Assembly (NCBI GenBank): GCA_020055645.1
Contig: CM034548.1
Coordinates: forward strand, 47,236,296-47,300,295
Source: Tomocerus qinae
Taxonomy: Eukaryota; Arthropoda; Collembola; Entomobryomorpha; Tomoceridae
DNA: 64,000 nt
Direction of reading: 5' to 3'
In this document: positions 13,696 through 28,845 of the stretch, in pieces
How the letters are laid out: the number at the start of each line of letters is the position of its first letter
Position numbering within the stretch: the stretch's first letter is position 1
Translations under genes and position numbers: made by a program
The notes under the pieces: generated by a model
What the model saw: only the letters and a program-made list of their open reading frames with translations
Database searches by the model: none
What the model was told of the DNA's origin: nothing

Positions 13696-16600
13696 GCCAA
13701 TAAATTCAGTAAATACATAAGCTTCACGTCAGTATTGCATTGCTTATGACTTGATTCAGTTAAATTCTCTTGAAAATAAGTAGTTGGCCCGGCAGTTTTC
13801 GTTAATTAATATTTATATAGTTGACCCACCATAGAATTTTGGCATGGTCCGCATAGTTGAAATATTACCTAACCCTGGTCAATTGAATCGAGTTATGGTA
13901 TCGGAAGTCTTCAAATTTCGCCTATTACAGAGAAATGAATATTTTGCATATTATTTGGTTTATTGTGCAAGTATTTCTGTTAATTATCTGCACTTTGTGT
14001 AACCAAGTCTTATAATGAGTGGGAAATGGACTGACAAATGATGGAGATTTTGTAAAATGGGTTGGTTTAGTTGTTCATTAGGAAGGTGAAAAATGGATAG
14101 CGTTGTTTTGTGCAGTTATGATGGGAATGAAATGTTCCCGAATTGCGTAATGTAGTAGAGGCTGTAAAGTGTGTAGGGAAGAGAGAAAATCAGAGGTCTA
14201 TTAAAAATAATTTTGCAGGAGCAGAGAGTTTAGGATATTATGGCAGTAGTGCAGTAGATTAGACTGTATGTGGTGGGTGAGTAGGTATTAAGTGTGTGTA
14301 GGGTGCTATACATTTTGTGTACTATTTGCATAGCTACCTACTATTTGCAGACGAGACAAAGTTTGTCAGCTATAGGCCGCGTAGCACTTATCAAGTCTGG
14401 ATTAACAAAGCTGTAGTTATGTGCACTCACTCGCTTCAACTCTCTCAATGAAATCTCTGTTTCTCTGAACATTTGATTATGAGTGAAATTAAAAGGGAAA
14501 TTTGTGGTGCGGAAAATGGACCGTGACGTGATTGTCTAGGATCTAGTGGAAAATGAAATTGGGCTTGCCTTCAGGGTCGCTTTCTCCTGTCATAATTTAC
14601 TTGTAAATGTGTGTAGAGGTCTTCATTTAGCCGAGCTAGGGCCTAAAAGCCCTTTTGTCTCTCACTGACAAACTCTCCTGCCCAATAAATCCTACCCAAT
14701 CCACACGCAACACATATTTACCACTCTGTGCACAAAGAAACACAATCAACGCTGTAGGTACACTTTGATGTGATGTGACACGAATAGACGAGTTTCTCCA
14801 GCACTTGGACACATAATTATGCGCATCTTTCTCCTCAGCCTGACCAGATGCATCTACGTACTACAAGTCCGTCTGTTCAAACGCAAAGCATTACATATCG
14901 TCACCCAGTCTCCAATTAGCAATGTCAAATGCATACCAATGCACTTATTACCTTGTTAGTGCATTTGTACACCAAAAAACCCTGTTATCATCCACAAAAT
15001 CTGCAATTTAAATATCCTGTCAACAGGCACTCCTAAATACACGATGCAAAATCTAATAATTACTCTATGACCACACAATTTGTCTAAACTCATGCAAATT
15101 AATTTGATTATAGTCAACCAAATGCTGGCCTCCCTCTTCACATTAAAATCTTGTTTTCCTTTGTAATAAAAATGTTGACCACATTAACTTTATTTAAGAA
15201 ATTCTCGAAATATTTTTATTTATATTTTGATGTACTTAATATATAAAACCGCAATATTGCGAAACAGTGGTGTCGGCCTCCTGTAAAGAAAACTTACTGG
15301 CAACGGACACCCCATTGATTAGAAAATGAGAACTCAACCAAATAGAAAATTGAAATGTACTGCCAGCGTTCAGATCATTCGCCAGATTCTGCCATTAATT
15401 TTGCACCTAACGTTGTATATTACTTTTGAATCTTTTGTCTCTACTCTTACCTTTTATCAGCCATTTTACTCTCGACTTTCTTCTTTCGTTTCTGGGCAAG
15501 TCCGCCAATAATTGGCGATTTGTTAATAATTGGTGGTCATACAATTATTCATTACTTTTTATAATTTTTTTCAATACCACTTTACTCGTGCTTGAGAAAA
15601 TTTAAGAAAATCTAGGCAAGAATCTTCTACATGCCAGGCTAAGTACATGGGGAAATTCACTGCTTGAAATTATGAACACATGCACAAGTGACTGGATCGC
15701 TTATGCCCGTGCAACTTTTTACGCCAGTTACATGTAGATATGTCGATGAAAATGGTACGAAAAGGCACAAAAGTAGGTTTTGATGGAAGTTTGGGCATTA
15801 AGGACAAAATTGGCAATCTCCTAATGGCAATTAGCCTGTGGAAAATGTGGGACGATTGGATTAGCAACTATATTGGACGCATCACTATCATTCGGTAATT
15901 GTATATCTTAATCAACCTGCACCTACACAGAAGTTGAGTAGACATATTATAATTTTGTGATTAATGTTCTGCAGTGTAATACCTCAAATGAACCTAACTT
16001 CAAAATATTGTTACTAACATAATAAGATGCAATAGGTTAATTATTTAAATGTACCTGAATGTTAATGGATATTTCTGTCCCGGTTGAAAGCAAATATACT
16101 TGGGTAATAATGGACTTGCACTATAATGCATGACTAGAGAGTATTAAACTCAAATGGGTAATGGATTTATACTGGAGCAAGTGACTATTCTGTAAATACC
16201 TACTAAGTAGAATGTACAACTATTTCGTTCATTCCGTCTTTGTTGTACCGTGTATGTAACTCATTGTACACCGCACACACTTATCCTCTGAGGCTGTACA
16301 CCTGTCGTATTTAACCAGAGACCCAGTGGAGGTTCTGAGTGGAGTTGAGCAAACTATCTTTCGGCGAACAAACCAAACTCTCAACAAAGACAAGAAAGGG
16401 AAACGAAGTGAAGACTAAGAAGTGAAAAATTGGGAGTGTTATGTAGCGAGAGAGAGTTGGAAAAATTTTCCTCTTTCCAATTTTTTGTGAAGCGATAAAT
16501 CTCTTTTTCTCCTTATAAAAAGTTGCTAAGACCTTTTGGTCGTGTCGTACAAGGTGTTAATTTAGAAGGCTATGGATTCTCGGCTGGTTTGGTTGTGCTT

Positions 16601-19600
16601 AGCTCCTGCAACGTACATTATATCTGCGATATGTACATACACTTATCTTTGGTAGTAGGCAGGTTATTGTGCTAGGTGGATGGGCAGAGGAGGAACACGT
16701 AGCAAGCAAGGGGTATGTACGACGAATGTTGAATGCATGTGTCTGTATAAGTAGTCATCTTGTAGGACTAGACCATATACCTAGGTAGGTGAACACCTCG
16801 TGCACTGCTAAGCCAGACCTCGACCCACACAGTCTAGATAGATACATAATAATAATAAGTACAACTAGCTGTGACACTCTTTCTACTTTTATGTTCCATG
16901 TGCACCAAGTTATAAGCATTCGAATGTACTTGGCAAGTATTTAGTACAAATATAGATATACGGACGGTCATGGAAATCTCTTGTCGTCACCTTCCTTTCT
17001 TTTATTCTGCCATCAAATAATATCGCCTTGCTTCTCTAAGCTTTCACTCAGCTTCTTACTTTCTCTCCTTATACACTCGCACGCCTACTACTATACATTA
17101 TCGATTATACATAGCGAATACTTATAACTAGCACTTACTGTATATATTTACTCTGAAGTGTAAAAAGTTACTAAAAGTATAGTTAATAATAAGTGTAATA
17201 ATATATGTGGGTATCTATGTTCAACAACTGTGCATCGTAGTTCCCTACATGACACAAACACCAATACGAATCTTGCTTACTCTTCCTCCTACTACTTTTA
17301 TATAATATTAGTATCTGCAATAAAGAATGTGTACGTACAGACATAAAACTCAAGTTGTGTTGTGACCTACTTATATAATACAACTAGTATTTATATATAT
17401 TTATATATAATATCCTTATTGGTAGTCTGCTAGCTGTAGTCTCACGACTTTCTCCGTTGTATAAAATCTAATATATTAATATGAAGTAGATTTTACATTT
17501 TGATAGTGTTCAGGGCCATTAGATAGGAAGATAAAGTAGAAGGTATGACATGGTACAAGGATTTAATATACCAAATAGACAACATGTACTTAGGCATGTA
17601 TGTAGGTACGTAATAATAAAATAATAATAATAATGATAGTACGAATTTGCTTTGGTTTCCTTTTCCATAGGAAGAAGGATGAGTTGACTCGCCTTGACTT
17701 GTTACAATGGAATTCTGTGCGTGGAGCGACGTTTATAGAAGACGAATGTTGTGTATTTGATTGTGGTATATGTATCAGAGCTACAAACAGGGAGAGATGT
17801 TTTTGCTTTCTCCCTCCTATGCACGTAGTCTAATATTTACTAGTCGGTACGTGGGAGTAGGGACACAGGGATGGAGTGCAGAGCAATATCTGTACAGACA
17901 ATGGATGAAGAAGTGCAACACTTAAGACATTGCCTACAACAGGAAAGCTGGATTTTTTCTTTCTCCTTCAGTTCTGGTTTACTCTGCTTTTCTTTATTAG
18001 AACGCGGAATCCTTTCTCTATCCGAACGTCTTTCCTCGTATGTATCTGGAAGAAGAGTGTCTGTCTGTTGTGTCTCTTTGAGCTCTGCGGACACGTTTTG
18101 TTCAGCTTGCCACGTTAGCTTTCTTTATTTCCCTCTTGACATGTCTTGTGCTGGTGGGCCTGCCTGCTCCTATAGGGCTGAATGTGTTTGTATTGATGGG
18201 TTCGTTGGGTTGGTGCCTGCACTTGTTCGTCCTTTCTGCTCCGTGAGTGAGTAGTGCGAAAGGGAATAATAAGTGCACTATATTACAGACAAATGCCAAT
18301 GAAATGCTAACTTTTCTTCGCTGTGTCTTGTTTTCCGATGTGGTTTTGTTTTCCCTTTGGAAAATATCATTTTTATCCTTCACAGATGAAAGGGCCGTGG
18401 ACTCGCCACCATTAATAAATGTGACAAGAGAGCCGGAGAAAACTAATTTGTGTTTTGCACTAATATATATTTTGGTATGCGAAATATTAAACGGTATAAT
18501 TCATTCTTGTCATAAATCTTGCCGTTGAACAAAACGTGCTTTGGAAATTCTATAGAAAGGGCATCAGTGTTGAACTGGAGTTAAGTCAACTAGCAACGAA
18601 ACCAGTCCAACCAAAACTAAACTCTGTCTCACAGATTCAGTTATACCAATAACACCTATACTCCCAAGGGTTTGCGACTAATCCCCTTCTTCTTACAAGG
18701 AGCGTCTTTCACAAGTCTTTCACCCTCAGCCACTGTCCAATTAAAATAACATTTAGATTGTTTAATTTAAAAAATTACTTCATGGGAAATGCCATGGCAT
18801 TACAGTCATTGGGGATTATTGTAAAATGTCCCAAATTGAAACTGTACTAAGAGTTCTGGTCTGGAGGATTATTTTCAGATCTCTTTCATACTTATCCCAG
18901 ATGATTTCCTGCTCTAATATTAGTAGCTACCATGTACTATGTGACCGCCTATATACTTTTGAATCTCTTCTCTTAGGATTTTGATCTGTGCATGTCATTG
19001 TACTACATTAAAACCATCTATATACCTTTACTGCACAGGTCTATAGACTAATAAAGACAATAAAAATTTGGTGCAATTTTTAATGACATTTACTTATTAA
19101 ATAATTTGTCGTGCAAATGCTACCTAATTTGGTTTAACTCTCCCTTTCACCAGTATAATACTGCTCGGCCTTCATAAATTTTATGCTTACAAATCATATG
19201 TGAATTTTCTTTCTCGAGAAACAGGGCTTGCGCAGTGTAATTTTGCAATTGAGCCCAAGATACATCAAACCCTACAAATGCCCTGATTGCAAATTGATCT
19301 TAAAAGCTGTAATATTTTGTGATATTATATTTGTAGATTATGGATAATACACTAATAGTCATCTGGCCTAGAAGAAGTGGACTGAGTTAGAGTCGATGTA
19401 CGATTTAAATAAATAATAGAAGATAACTGTTACAACTATGGACTGTTAATATAGGTGGGATGGTGTGTAGAAACGAGTATCATGTGAAAGGTGTTCCTTG
19501 TTAGATATTTGGCCTGAACCTCATTTTGACTTAAGTATGTGCACATAGTTATTATATTATAGTGCAGGAATGTGTCCCACAATCACTCTGGCGTAGAGGA

Positions 19601-21330
19601 GGCAGGGTATCAAAAACGAAACCAGGCTGGTTGAGAGAAACGAAGTAAACTAGACTTTCACACGGAGCTCTAAAGATCTGGGTAAATACCTACCTATCTA
19701 AATACATGCATGACGGCGGTATAAGATACATACTTGCACTTCCGATCTCAACTGGAAAATCCATCTTGCCATACCGCATGCACTGCATATTATTCTGCAG
19801 TATAGACTTACATGGGAAGAATGGCAGCTCACACACATTCATTTGGTGTGTGCGTCTACGTGCTATTCAACGACAGGAATTCCGTCTCTTTCTCAAAAGC
19901 CGACTATCACTATAAAATATCTGCCATTACACGACGCCAGCTGCTGATGTATACAATACCGCTACACAAAGTACAGTAAGCACATCTGCGATATTTTATG
20001 GCAAAAGAGTCCAGTCATCGTGTCCGTTATGTTAGTTTATGTTACTATTACCTTAGATTTCCCCTTCACCCTCCCAAATACATTATTTACAAATAAATGC
20101 ATATCTAGTACACACTTGTGTCACTTTCACTACATCCACTAAAGTAAAGTCATAAAGTCAACAAAAATTGCACAAGGTAATATATTTCATTTTAAGTGGT
20201 ACGACGACGTTGTAAACATACCTACCTATGTATACTAAATAAAAGAAGACGTTAAATTGTATACCGGCTACGGAAACATGACTGCATGCAGTGCCATGAC
20301 CTTACTTTCTATCGCTGGCATTTGCAACAAAAAAGAGTCGAGCTATAAATACCCCAGCTCGGTTAACTTATTTATTTTTTTCAAATCCTTATGGTTTAGC
20401 AGATCGGGTTCGGTGCCCCATTAAGTAATTCTGCTGCTGCACCTCTTGCCGCGGTGTCACTCCCTCTACACATACTTATTTAAATGTTGTTATTATTATG
20501 CCAGTGTTTTTATAATGGTGTGCTCACTCTGGCATGACGAGAGTTTATAGCCGTCACATAAGAAAGAATAAATATGATTGCATCTGTAGGTAAGCAAGTA
20601 GTTGAATCTATGTCAATTGACGACGAAGCTTTAGTTGTGGAGAAAGGGAGAAAGGCAGTGTGCATGAGTAAATGGCGTCGCTGTCTCCATTCAGAATTTA
20701 TAGAAGGTGCAGTTGGGCTGGGCGTTTGGCTACATTATGCCAGAATTTCCTCGAGTGGAGTTGGTGCCATATTTTTAAGGTGAAAGTTACGGTTGACTAG
20801 TATCAGAAGTATTGTGTGCAGTAAGAATGGGACAATATGCTTTGTGTGTCGTATCGCTTTTTTAAGTGTAACTCATAGTCAAGTCAACTGACTCTCTCTG
20901 TCAGTCAGCCTTAGTTTGCAGTTGAGCTGAACTGAGCTGAACTACATACATAAGTTGAGTTCAGTTGAGTCTGTTTGAGAGAGAGAGACGGGTAGTCTAC
21001 TCTGACAGACAAAACTTTGTTGAAAGATGTTTTTACGCTTTGTCAAATTTTTTGTGACAAGTCAGAAGGGAATGAGGCGAGAAAAGTTATGCCAATAGAG
21101 CTGGAAATCATGTTTCAATCTACATTTTATGTGTTCCAAGAAAGGGTCACTGCTCACCAATTTTTCCATGCGAAGCGATTCCATTCCTCCATCCTGCCCT
21201 TCTTCTATTTTCTTCATGTTTTTAAACAATTTGTTCGCATGCAGCAGAGCAGAGGAGGCTGACTAACGATAAGTAAAGTAAGCAGACTACAGAATAGCAC
21301 GTGCTAAAGGCTCTTCACTGTCTTAGTATT
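13696..21330. other. Noncoding stretch, microsatellites only
   Basis: No recognised gene. Visible are short TAA-type runs near 16848 and 17608-17635, a TATATTTATATATAATA stretch near 17390-17410, and GAGCTGAACT / GTTGAGTTCA-type short repeats at about 20925-20970 followed by a GAGAGAGAGA run. The region 17.85-18.5 kb has slightly higher GC and longer open frames on both strands, but none resembles a known protein. Confidence 0.45.
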
Positions 21331-21456
21331 ACTATAGTAGGTATAGTAGGAGAAGGAAGTGGTAGTAGTAAGTGTTAGTAGTATAGTGCCTAAGTAGTAG
21401 TAGTATAGTGCCTAGTGGTAGTAGTAAGTAGTACCAGTGCCTAGTAGTAGTAGTAA
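21331..21456 (+). repeat. Minisatellite of TAGTAGTAGTATAGTGCC units
   Basis: Tandem, imperfect units built from runs of GTAGTAGTA followed by TAGTGCCTA or CAGTGCCTA. Three to four clear units span about 21385-21445, and the flanks decay into simple TAG/GTA triplet repeats. It looks like a compound microsatellite/minisatellite. No gene function is implied. Confidence 0.65.
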
Positions 21457-22171
21457 TGGCATAGTCGACTCTTCTGCTGCGTCGACGAGCTATAATGATC
21501 TAACACCTATATATTATATGATTCAATGCTTAGACTTGGTAGTCAGTGAAGGTGTTCTGTATATAGGGAGAAGCGAGTGCTACGTTTTAGGATTGATTCA
21601 ATGTATTACCTCCACGCAGCTTTCACATTCTCTCTGTCTCTCTGTCTTTTTCGCCTCATCTTTTTTCAGATTTGGAAAAACTTGTCTAGTGTAGTCGGGC
21701 AGCCTCCGATAAAAATGAATTATTTCCCATCTAAAGAAAGCTAAAGGTACGTACATATATAAACTACGTATAGGGAAAGTCTCTCTTATGCATGCTACTA
21801 AATGCTACTACCTTACCTACTTACTACCTTCTTTCATCTACTGATAGTATAATAATACAACCGAACTCGTTAGGTACGTGGAACAAGGGCAATCGACAGT
21901 AGAAATAAGTACCCAGAAGAAGAGCTCTGTTTGGGTGTAATGGTACTTTACTTGCCTAAACTGCATGGCAGACGATATATTATTATCATCTGCTTCTGTA
22001 AGTAAACTAGCCAAGAACTATAAGCCCCATCATAATAATATTTTGTCTTATAATACACACACAGTAGACCATCTCTGATCTGACGACTCTCAGTTGTTTT
22101 CGCTTGCAAATTTTCAAAAACTGTATTGAGCCTAAATCTCAAAACAAATTTTTGTTCATTCACAACGTGTT

Positions 22172-22210
22172 ATTAAATGTAAATGTAAATTAAATGTAAA
22201 TTAAATGTAT
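22172..22210 (+). repeat. Short tandem repeat (TAAATG / TTAAATGTAAA)
   Basis: About 39 bp made of AAATGTAAATG and two copies of TAAATTAAATG. A simple short tandem repeat. Confidence 0.65.
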
Positions 22211-23065
22211 CCCATATTTTATTATAATTAACCTTAACGAACACATCCACCTCGACCATTATTACTATCAAAAGAGGAAGCATAAAAACAAGCACACCAT
22301 TTAGGACATTCACAAACTTCAGTTGAATAAACTTTGAATTCGTTTATTTTTGTGTGAATTACTCTTATGCCTTTTCAAGGTTCTTAATAATGAGGACATT
22401 CAAATAGAATATGCAACAAAATACATAAAATGTTGGTGCCTCTCATGCAGAACTTTTACTGTGTGTTTACACAACATATATAGACATCACTAAGTACACT
22501 AAAACTATATATTATCTCCTCGAATACAGTATAAAAGAAGTACCTATCTATCCAGCAAACCCACGGAAATATTTTTAACACGGTTGGCTGACATTTCAGC
22601 AGTATCTGCAAATTTATTAGGCAGATGGAATAAGTACGGTCAGTGGACTTCTGTGGTGGCCTACAATAATAATACTGAATCCTTGTAAATAATTGGCGAA
22701 AATTCGAGTATTTGTAAAGTCTATATTCTATTTACTTTTTCATTTATTAGTTTGTCAATGATGTAAACATTGAATGTCATATCTCACGTCCTTTTCTGCG
22801 TTTAGAGCTGCATAGAATAAAAGTTTTTTGTGTGTAATTTGATCCGTTCAAATATGTTTAACATTGGTGGCGGTGGTAATGATATAAAATGCTGTGAGTC
22901 GAAATTCAGATGTCAAAGCTGTTAATGATAAGTATAGAAAGGTAAGGTTTAAATTGACATCTAAATATAATATAAATTTATCGGAAAGAAGATATAGCGA
23001 GAAAGTTGGGCAGTTTCCTATTTTGGAGCTACAGAGTACTTGTGATGGTATTATAATGTTAATGT

Positions 23066-23215
23066 AGGGATAGTAGAAGTTATAGAGGATGCAGTGTAAA
23101 GAGAAAGTTGTAGCTGGAGCAAAGAAGAGGGAAGGAAGAAAAGGACGGAAATCGATATCCCACCAGAGAAAAAGAGATTGAAGCAAAGAGCTTTTCAAAT
23201 AAGCAGAAATTTTCA
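23066..23215 (+). repeat. Purine-rich low-complexity tract
   Basis: The plus strand is strongly A+G rich (GAAGAGGGAAGGAAGAAAAG and similar). The complementary strand gives a 158-codon frame rich in Leu, Phe and Ser. I attribute it to the base bias and not to a gene, since it shows no domain, no motif and no splice context. Confidence 0.5.
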
Positions 23216-25453
23216 TCTTAAAATTCATAACAGAGAGTTTCCGATATATTTTAGACGGGAAAGAGGTAGTTGTAGTAACTCTAAGGTCAGGAGTGTATAG
23301 AGTGAAGGTAGGCAGAAGCTTCACGTGGCTTCCTTTGCCTTGTCGTCACCACGAGGCAGTTGAAGAAGGTGCTCCTAGTGGCTTCTTTTATAGTCCTCCA
23401 CTTTTATTTTATTATATTATAATGCAACGCAGCCAGAGAAAGGACAGCTAAGCAACTCAAACTAACACGGTGCCACAATAGGAACAGACTTAAGACAAGT
23501 GGGCACACGGGTACATCGGGGAAAGCATACCCACCGTATCTACTACTACTCCCAAACACTAATACAGAGTGAGTGTAATCTACAGAGCAAACACACATTC
23601 CATATCCGCACTCTCTCTCACCCAGCAGACAGAGCACAACCAAGACTCGCTGCCTTCTCACACAATACACTCCCTGCCTGTGCTTCTGGAGAAAGTGCAT
23701 ACCTATACGTGTAATCTCCACGCCGACTTTCTTTGCATATGTACATCATGAGATGCGATTAACAACACACAAACTGCCTAGTTTGTGCCTACTTGCTATG
23801 GATATTCGAACAATGGAAATATTATACTTTTAACTCACCCTCACTCTTCCCTCACCAATAATAATGTAAATATCCTTTTCAAGTACACTGTCTCCTATCT
23901 CTAATAACTGCAAAACAAAAACCAGAGCAGGAAAGAGACATCCAGTATTAAAAAGTCACTAATAGAATCTGCCAATAGCCAAGATAGATATCTCCATGTC
24001 CATATCTCCGATACATTGACAGAATGTATGTTATTTAGGTATATAAACAATAAATATTAATTAAAATGACCTAGTATTAATTTGATTTGATAAGATTTAT
24101 TTAAATGCACTCGTCGAGCATTAATTTTTCATTAATGATGAGCTAGATACTAGGTCAGGCGTAATTGTTTTTTTAATACAGCAGGTAACATGTTCATTTT
24201 TTGTTCGCAGGCTTTTCTGAAAGGATTATTTATCTTAGTTTTTAGCTGAACTACGACGTAAAACAAGAATAGCAGGAATCTAGTCAAGGTTTTTCTTTGT
24301 ATCTTTACGGGCATCCATTTTGGTATCAAAAATAGTATACAAAAAGACTGCCAAGACAATGGGAACTGATTATCCTCGTCCCTTTCGTACATTCTATCAC
24401 AAGCATACCAGGTCGCTATACAACATCAAAGTGTGTTCACTAAGGAGAATATTAAAATGAAACCAAGCTTAAGTGCAACTATATGTATATACCTTTTCTT
24501 CTCAGTACTACAAATTATAATGATAATGATAGTATTTACTTTAAGTTGCAGAATTAAAATCTTGGCATGCTTAATGGCCACTTTATACTTGCATATAATT
24601 ATATTAAGTACTGAAATAACCCTATAAGGTAATAAAATAAACAAGCTAAGTATTATGCAGCGGGGCATGCATAAAATGTAACGAAAATGTGATCCAGGTA
24701 ATATTATTAAGTGGCATTATGTGAGTATTAGTGGCATTCATGTGAAAATATTTATATCGGGCAAAATTCAGTTGTATTTATACAAAGTTTACTCAAACGT
24801 GTGTGGGTACCTGCATATCTATACACAATGAATACGGCACCTAGGAGGTTCTTTAGTTATTGTTAGTCAACCAGCTTCTCTACCACAGTTTTCTCTTCAC
24901 TCTATCGTATAGTTTTTCAGGGTGAGATAAAAATGATTGAAAATGGAGAGACACGCTAAATATGGATAAATCACTGGAAGTTTTCTCGGCCAAAGCAAGC
25001 TTAGACACGCTAACCATTTTTTACACAGTGATTCATTATATAAAACAGAAGAAGAGAGATTTCATTTGGGATTAATACTGACTTACTTGTTAGTAGTCTG
25101 CTTACTCTGCTTTGTTTTCGTACCTAGACCAACTTCGTTGCAGTATTGTTCATCTGACTGATTGGAAATGGGTAGACTAACACTATGCTATGCTGTATGC
25201 CTCGTATAAGTAGTTATTTACAGTACGACAATTAAATACGTCTCACGGTCCATCATCATACATTACTCAGAATTTACCTATATTGCATCATTATTCTGAT
25301 TTAATTAAATCACACACAGATAGTTCTATCCAGCTTAACTTTTTGGGTCAGCTGCAACTATTAGGAAACAAATGCCGAGATGATATTTCTATATTATGCC
25401 GGCTTTAGACATGGGATCGAAAAAAGAAAAACTTTTAGTAAAACTTAACATAG

Positions 25454-25518
25454 TTAATAATAGTATAGCAAATAATAACAAATAATATAATAATAATATA
25501 ATAATATAACAAATTAAT
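25454..25518 (+). repeat. TAA/TAATA microsatellite
   Basis: Interrupted AATAATAACAAATAATATAATAATA pattern of about 65 bp with period close to 3. Other short TAA runs occur across the window (near 16848 and 17608). Confidence 0.6.
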
Positions 25519-28500
25519 AGTTCTAAAATCCAATAAAGATTTTTGAGCTATTTGAAATCAAAACCCAGAGAAAAGCTCACATAGGAAAATATCATCAGAT
25601 ATTGTCGAAGAACAATTTTGGCCTAGAATTTGAGCAAACTGTAACGAATGTAGCTTCCAAAGCAGAAATTTGAAAACCTCCTAAACAGTAATATCTTCAC
25701 TATGATTACTATTATTAGAGATTGTGAGGTATTATCATAGAGGAGGTGCTACAATTCCGGCGATATTAGTAGGCGTTTGTGTGTAGAATGAATGTGGTTT
25801 GGAAGTAGGAATGAATATGAAATGGGGAGAAAGAAGAGAGTGAACGGACATATTGGCCATACTGTGCTGACTACTGACTGTTAGTTATTTTTTACACTTT
25901 ATAGCAGATCTGCACCTCCCGTCAGTAACCTACCCAAGTCAGTCGACTACTTGCCTTGGTACATACATACATTCGTTAAAAGTCAAGTCAGAACCCCAAC
26001 TGGAAAATAGAGCGTCGTAGGTAGTCGAAATATAAAGCCAAGGCCAGATTTTGTTGGCTATATTCCTCAGTGCACACATTCTAGTTACACAGGAAGCTGA
26101 GTAAATAGCCTGTTTAGCAGTTTCTAGCAAATGAAAAGTATAACTGGGATCACTAACTAGCTGTAAGTTACCTTGGTTTCTAGGATTTCCTGAACTAGCT
26201 GGGCACTTTTGTTTTTACAATGTTACCTAGCTGGTGTAAAAGTGTAGCGGCGTATAGACAAGTGTTTTTGTAAGCTGAACTTTTCCTGTGAAATATTGTA
26301 GGGCTGCTAATGGTACAGCGTGTTCAAAATACTAATCATAAGTATCGACTAATGAATTTCTTTTTCCTTGTAGGTACTGAACTGACTGCCCATCTTGCTC
26401 CACAATAACCAAAACAGTACGCATGTAATATCACACAGTATTTACAGGAGAGTGTTTGAGGCGTTTACTGACTCGCAATCAAAGACTCATTTAATGACGT
26501 GATTTATATTTGTGTGCCTAGACCTCTAAACGCATTCGGAATTATTTTTATAATAATAGCTTGCATTACATTCCTTAGGTACAATTATTGTTTACTCAAA
26601 ATTAACCTGGGTGATTGATTGAACTCAGACCTCTGCTATATGGAGAGACCGATGGAGGCTAAATTCACACTCTTGCTGCAGCAGACATTGCCTCATACCT
26701 ACCTGTATCATATTATGTTACCTCTCCCATCAAACTTGATTGCTTAATACTTCTTCCTACAACCTACAATAAGTCGAATTAAGTAAAAGGCTTTCTCTCT
26801 TTCCTTTTCCTTGAATTTTTCATTCTTGTCTAGACTTTTAATTAAATGAGTATACTACCGTTGTTCCCATTGTTTAGTATTTATATCTAGATAGATATAT
26901 AAGCATCTAGTATTGTGCTTTTTATATATTGTGTATTATTACATTATAGTCCTTGTTCACCATGAACATTTTACATACTATATGCCATTTTGTCTACACC
27001 GAGAGAAAGAAAAATATAAATTACTTACAAGAACAATGGAACAGGTATATATTATTGGTAAAATGAATCAGTAGCATAGTCATAGTCAAATCATGATAAT
27101 TTCCATGATATAAAATTGAAAGTATCAGTAGCATTTGTAGATGTACTACTGGCCAACTATGAAGGTTTTAATTGTCACGATTCAAGAGTTAAATTATATC
27201 TTGGTACCTGAAGAATTGACTGTATAATATATGAACAGAGTTAATGGTACAGCTCACAATCGGGAGTTAATGGTGGAAGATTTATGTAGGATTGAGGGGA
27301 AAGTATAGACTGTTGGGGTACTTTAATTTGTATAAGAAAAAGTGTCTTATTGTAAGTAATAATGACTTGGGATTGAATGTTCTACTTATACAATAACCAA
27401 GGTTTATTGACAATGACGATGTAGTTTGATCCTCTGTATTCGAATGCTATGGGCTCAATAAGAAGTATAATGTGTGAAACGTAAGTATAGTGTGGGAGAA
27501 TGCTGAGCGCATTTGAGCTGCATTAACTGCTGGAGACAGTTTGATCTTGTCTTCTCTGTGTGTAGGATCCTGCAGTATAAACTAAAGTGGTTTTCTATTA
27601 AACTGAAATAAGCAGAGCAGAACTGAAATGGAGTGTCTTATCAGAAGGTTCTCAGAGTTTGGCTTGGTTAGTTGGTTAACATAGAGTAGAATGTTTAAGA
27701 CGCAGACCATAAGGATATAGCTAATAAGGTTAGGTGGTTGCACTTAATAATAATGTCTATCTGAGTCCAACATGTACAGAATTACCTATGCAGGGTAGCA
27801 TCACTCAGAATCTTTATTTTGTGCCTGTCTGGCTATGTAGAGGTAGAGCCAGTGCATATAATATAAGAGATACTTAAAGTAGCGCAGCACAGCCACTTTC
27901 TCCAAGCATGACTAAAGGTAAGGCCATTGTCTAAGTAGAGAAAGAACTAAGCTGCATGCAGTGAATATTATAGAGCATAATATCAGTGAAAGCTCTGAAT
28001 TTGAGTATTCATAAAGTATGTATAGTTAAATCAAGGGAGAAAGTACGGGTTGTTGGTTTGGAGAAAGGCTCTGTAACCAATGTCGCTCTCTCTCATTATC
28101 AACCACCAATGAATGATTAATGACTCTCTTCCTCCTTCGTCACATCAAATCGTCCTCTGCATCCATCTCTCTCTCTCTCATTTTCCCCAATGTCCCCCTT
28201 CCCTTTTGTTACTCACTTCCACTCTCGACATTTACATTACAGTACATCATCATAGTAGCTCTCACAAACCATACTTTTAGTTACATTCTGACAGGTAGTA
28301 TTTAATATTCAAAGCACTACCAAATAATATTTACTACGTCCAAGGAAATTTACTTAAATTATAACTATTTTATACGTATCAAAGTAAACAAACTGCACTA
28401 ACAACAGCACTGTAATGGTGTACTCGATGCTACAACACCGAGCAATTTAAACTACTTCATTTAAGTCAGAGAGAGAATTATTCAACACTAATTAATAGTT

Positions 28501-28772
28501 CGTGTGTTAAAAGCCTCCTATGGAGAAGAATAACATCAGTATACTGGGTAGACATGGCACGAGTAAAGAGTTTAGAAATGCAAAATATCATAGCGACAAT
28601 TTCACGTTGAAAATTGTCGTTTTCAATTTATGCTCTTCAATTACTTTTATGGCAATCCCTAGGTATGAACTAGTACCATACTGCAGCAAAGTAGATTCCC
28701 ATACTTCCAGCTCGGACTTCGTCCGAAAGCTCACCAACTGATTTCTTAAATCCCGCAAAACAAGGTAAAAAC

Positions 28773-28845
28773 AAGGTGTATATTCTACATATACCCTGCC
28801 TACATTCCACCTATACTCTGCTTAGATTCTGCTATATTTTGCTGG
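28773..28845 (+). repeat. Loose minisatellite, TATWCYCTGC-type units
   Basis: Three to four imperfect units ending in CTGC (ATATACCCTGC, CTATACTCTGC, TTAGATTCTGC, then TATATTTTGC). The unit is about 11-21 bp and diverged, so the call is tentative. Confidence 0.3.

Noticed and set aside
17871-18254. 127-codon plus-strand frame with several Cys (MSCAGGPACSYRAECVC region)
   Set aside because: Cysteine spacing does not fit an EGF or other domain that I know, both strands are open here, and no splice or promoter context supports it. Treated as chance in a locally GC-richer patch.
20390-20440. GGGTTCGGTGCCCC resembling a tRNA T-arm
   Set aside because: No acceptor stem, anticodon arm or A-box at correct spacing on either strand.
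22848-23324. 158-codon minus-strand frame
   Set aside because: Explained by the purine-rich plus strand, which depletes stops on the complement. Composition is Leu/Phe/Ser/Thr-rich without any motif.
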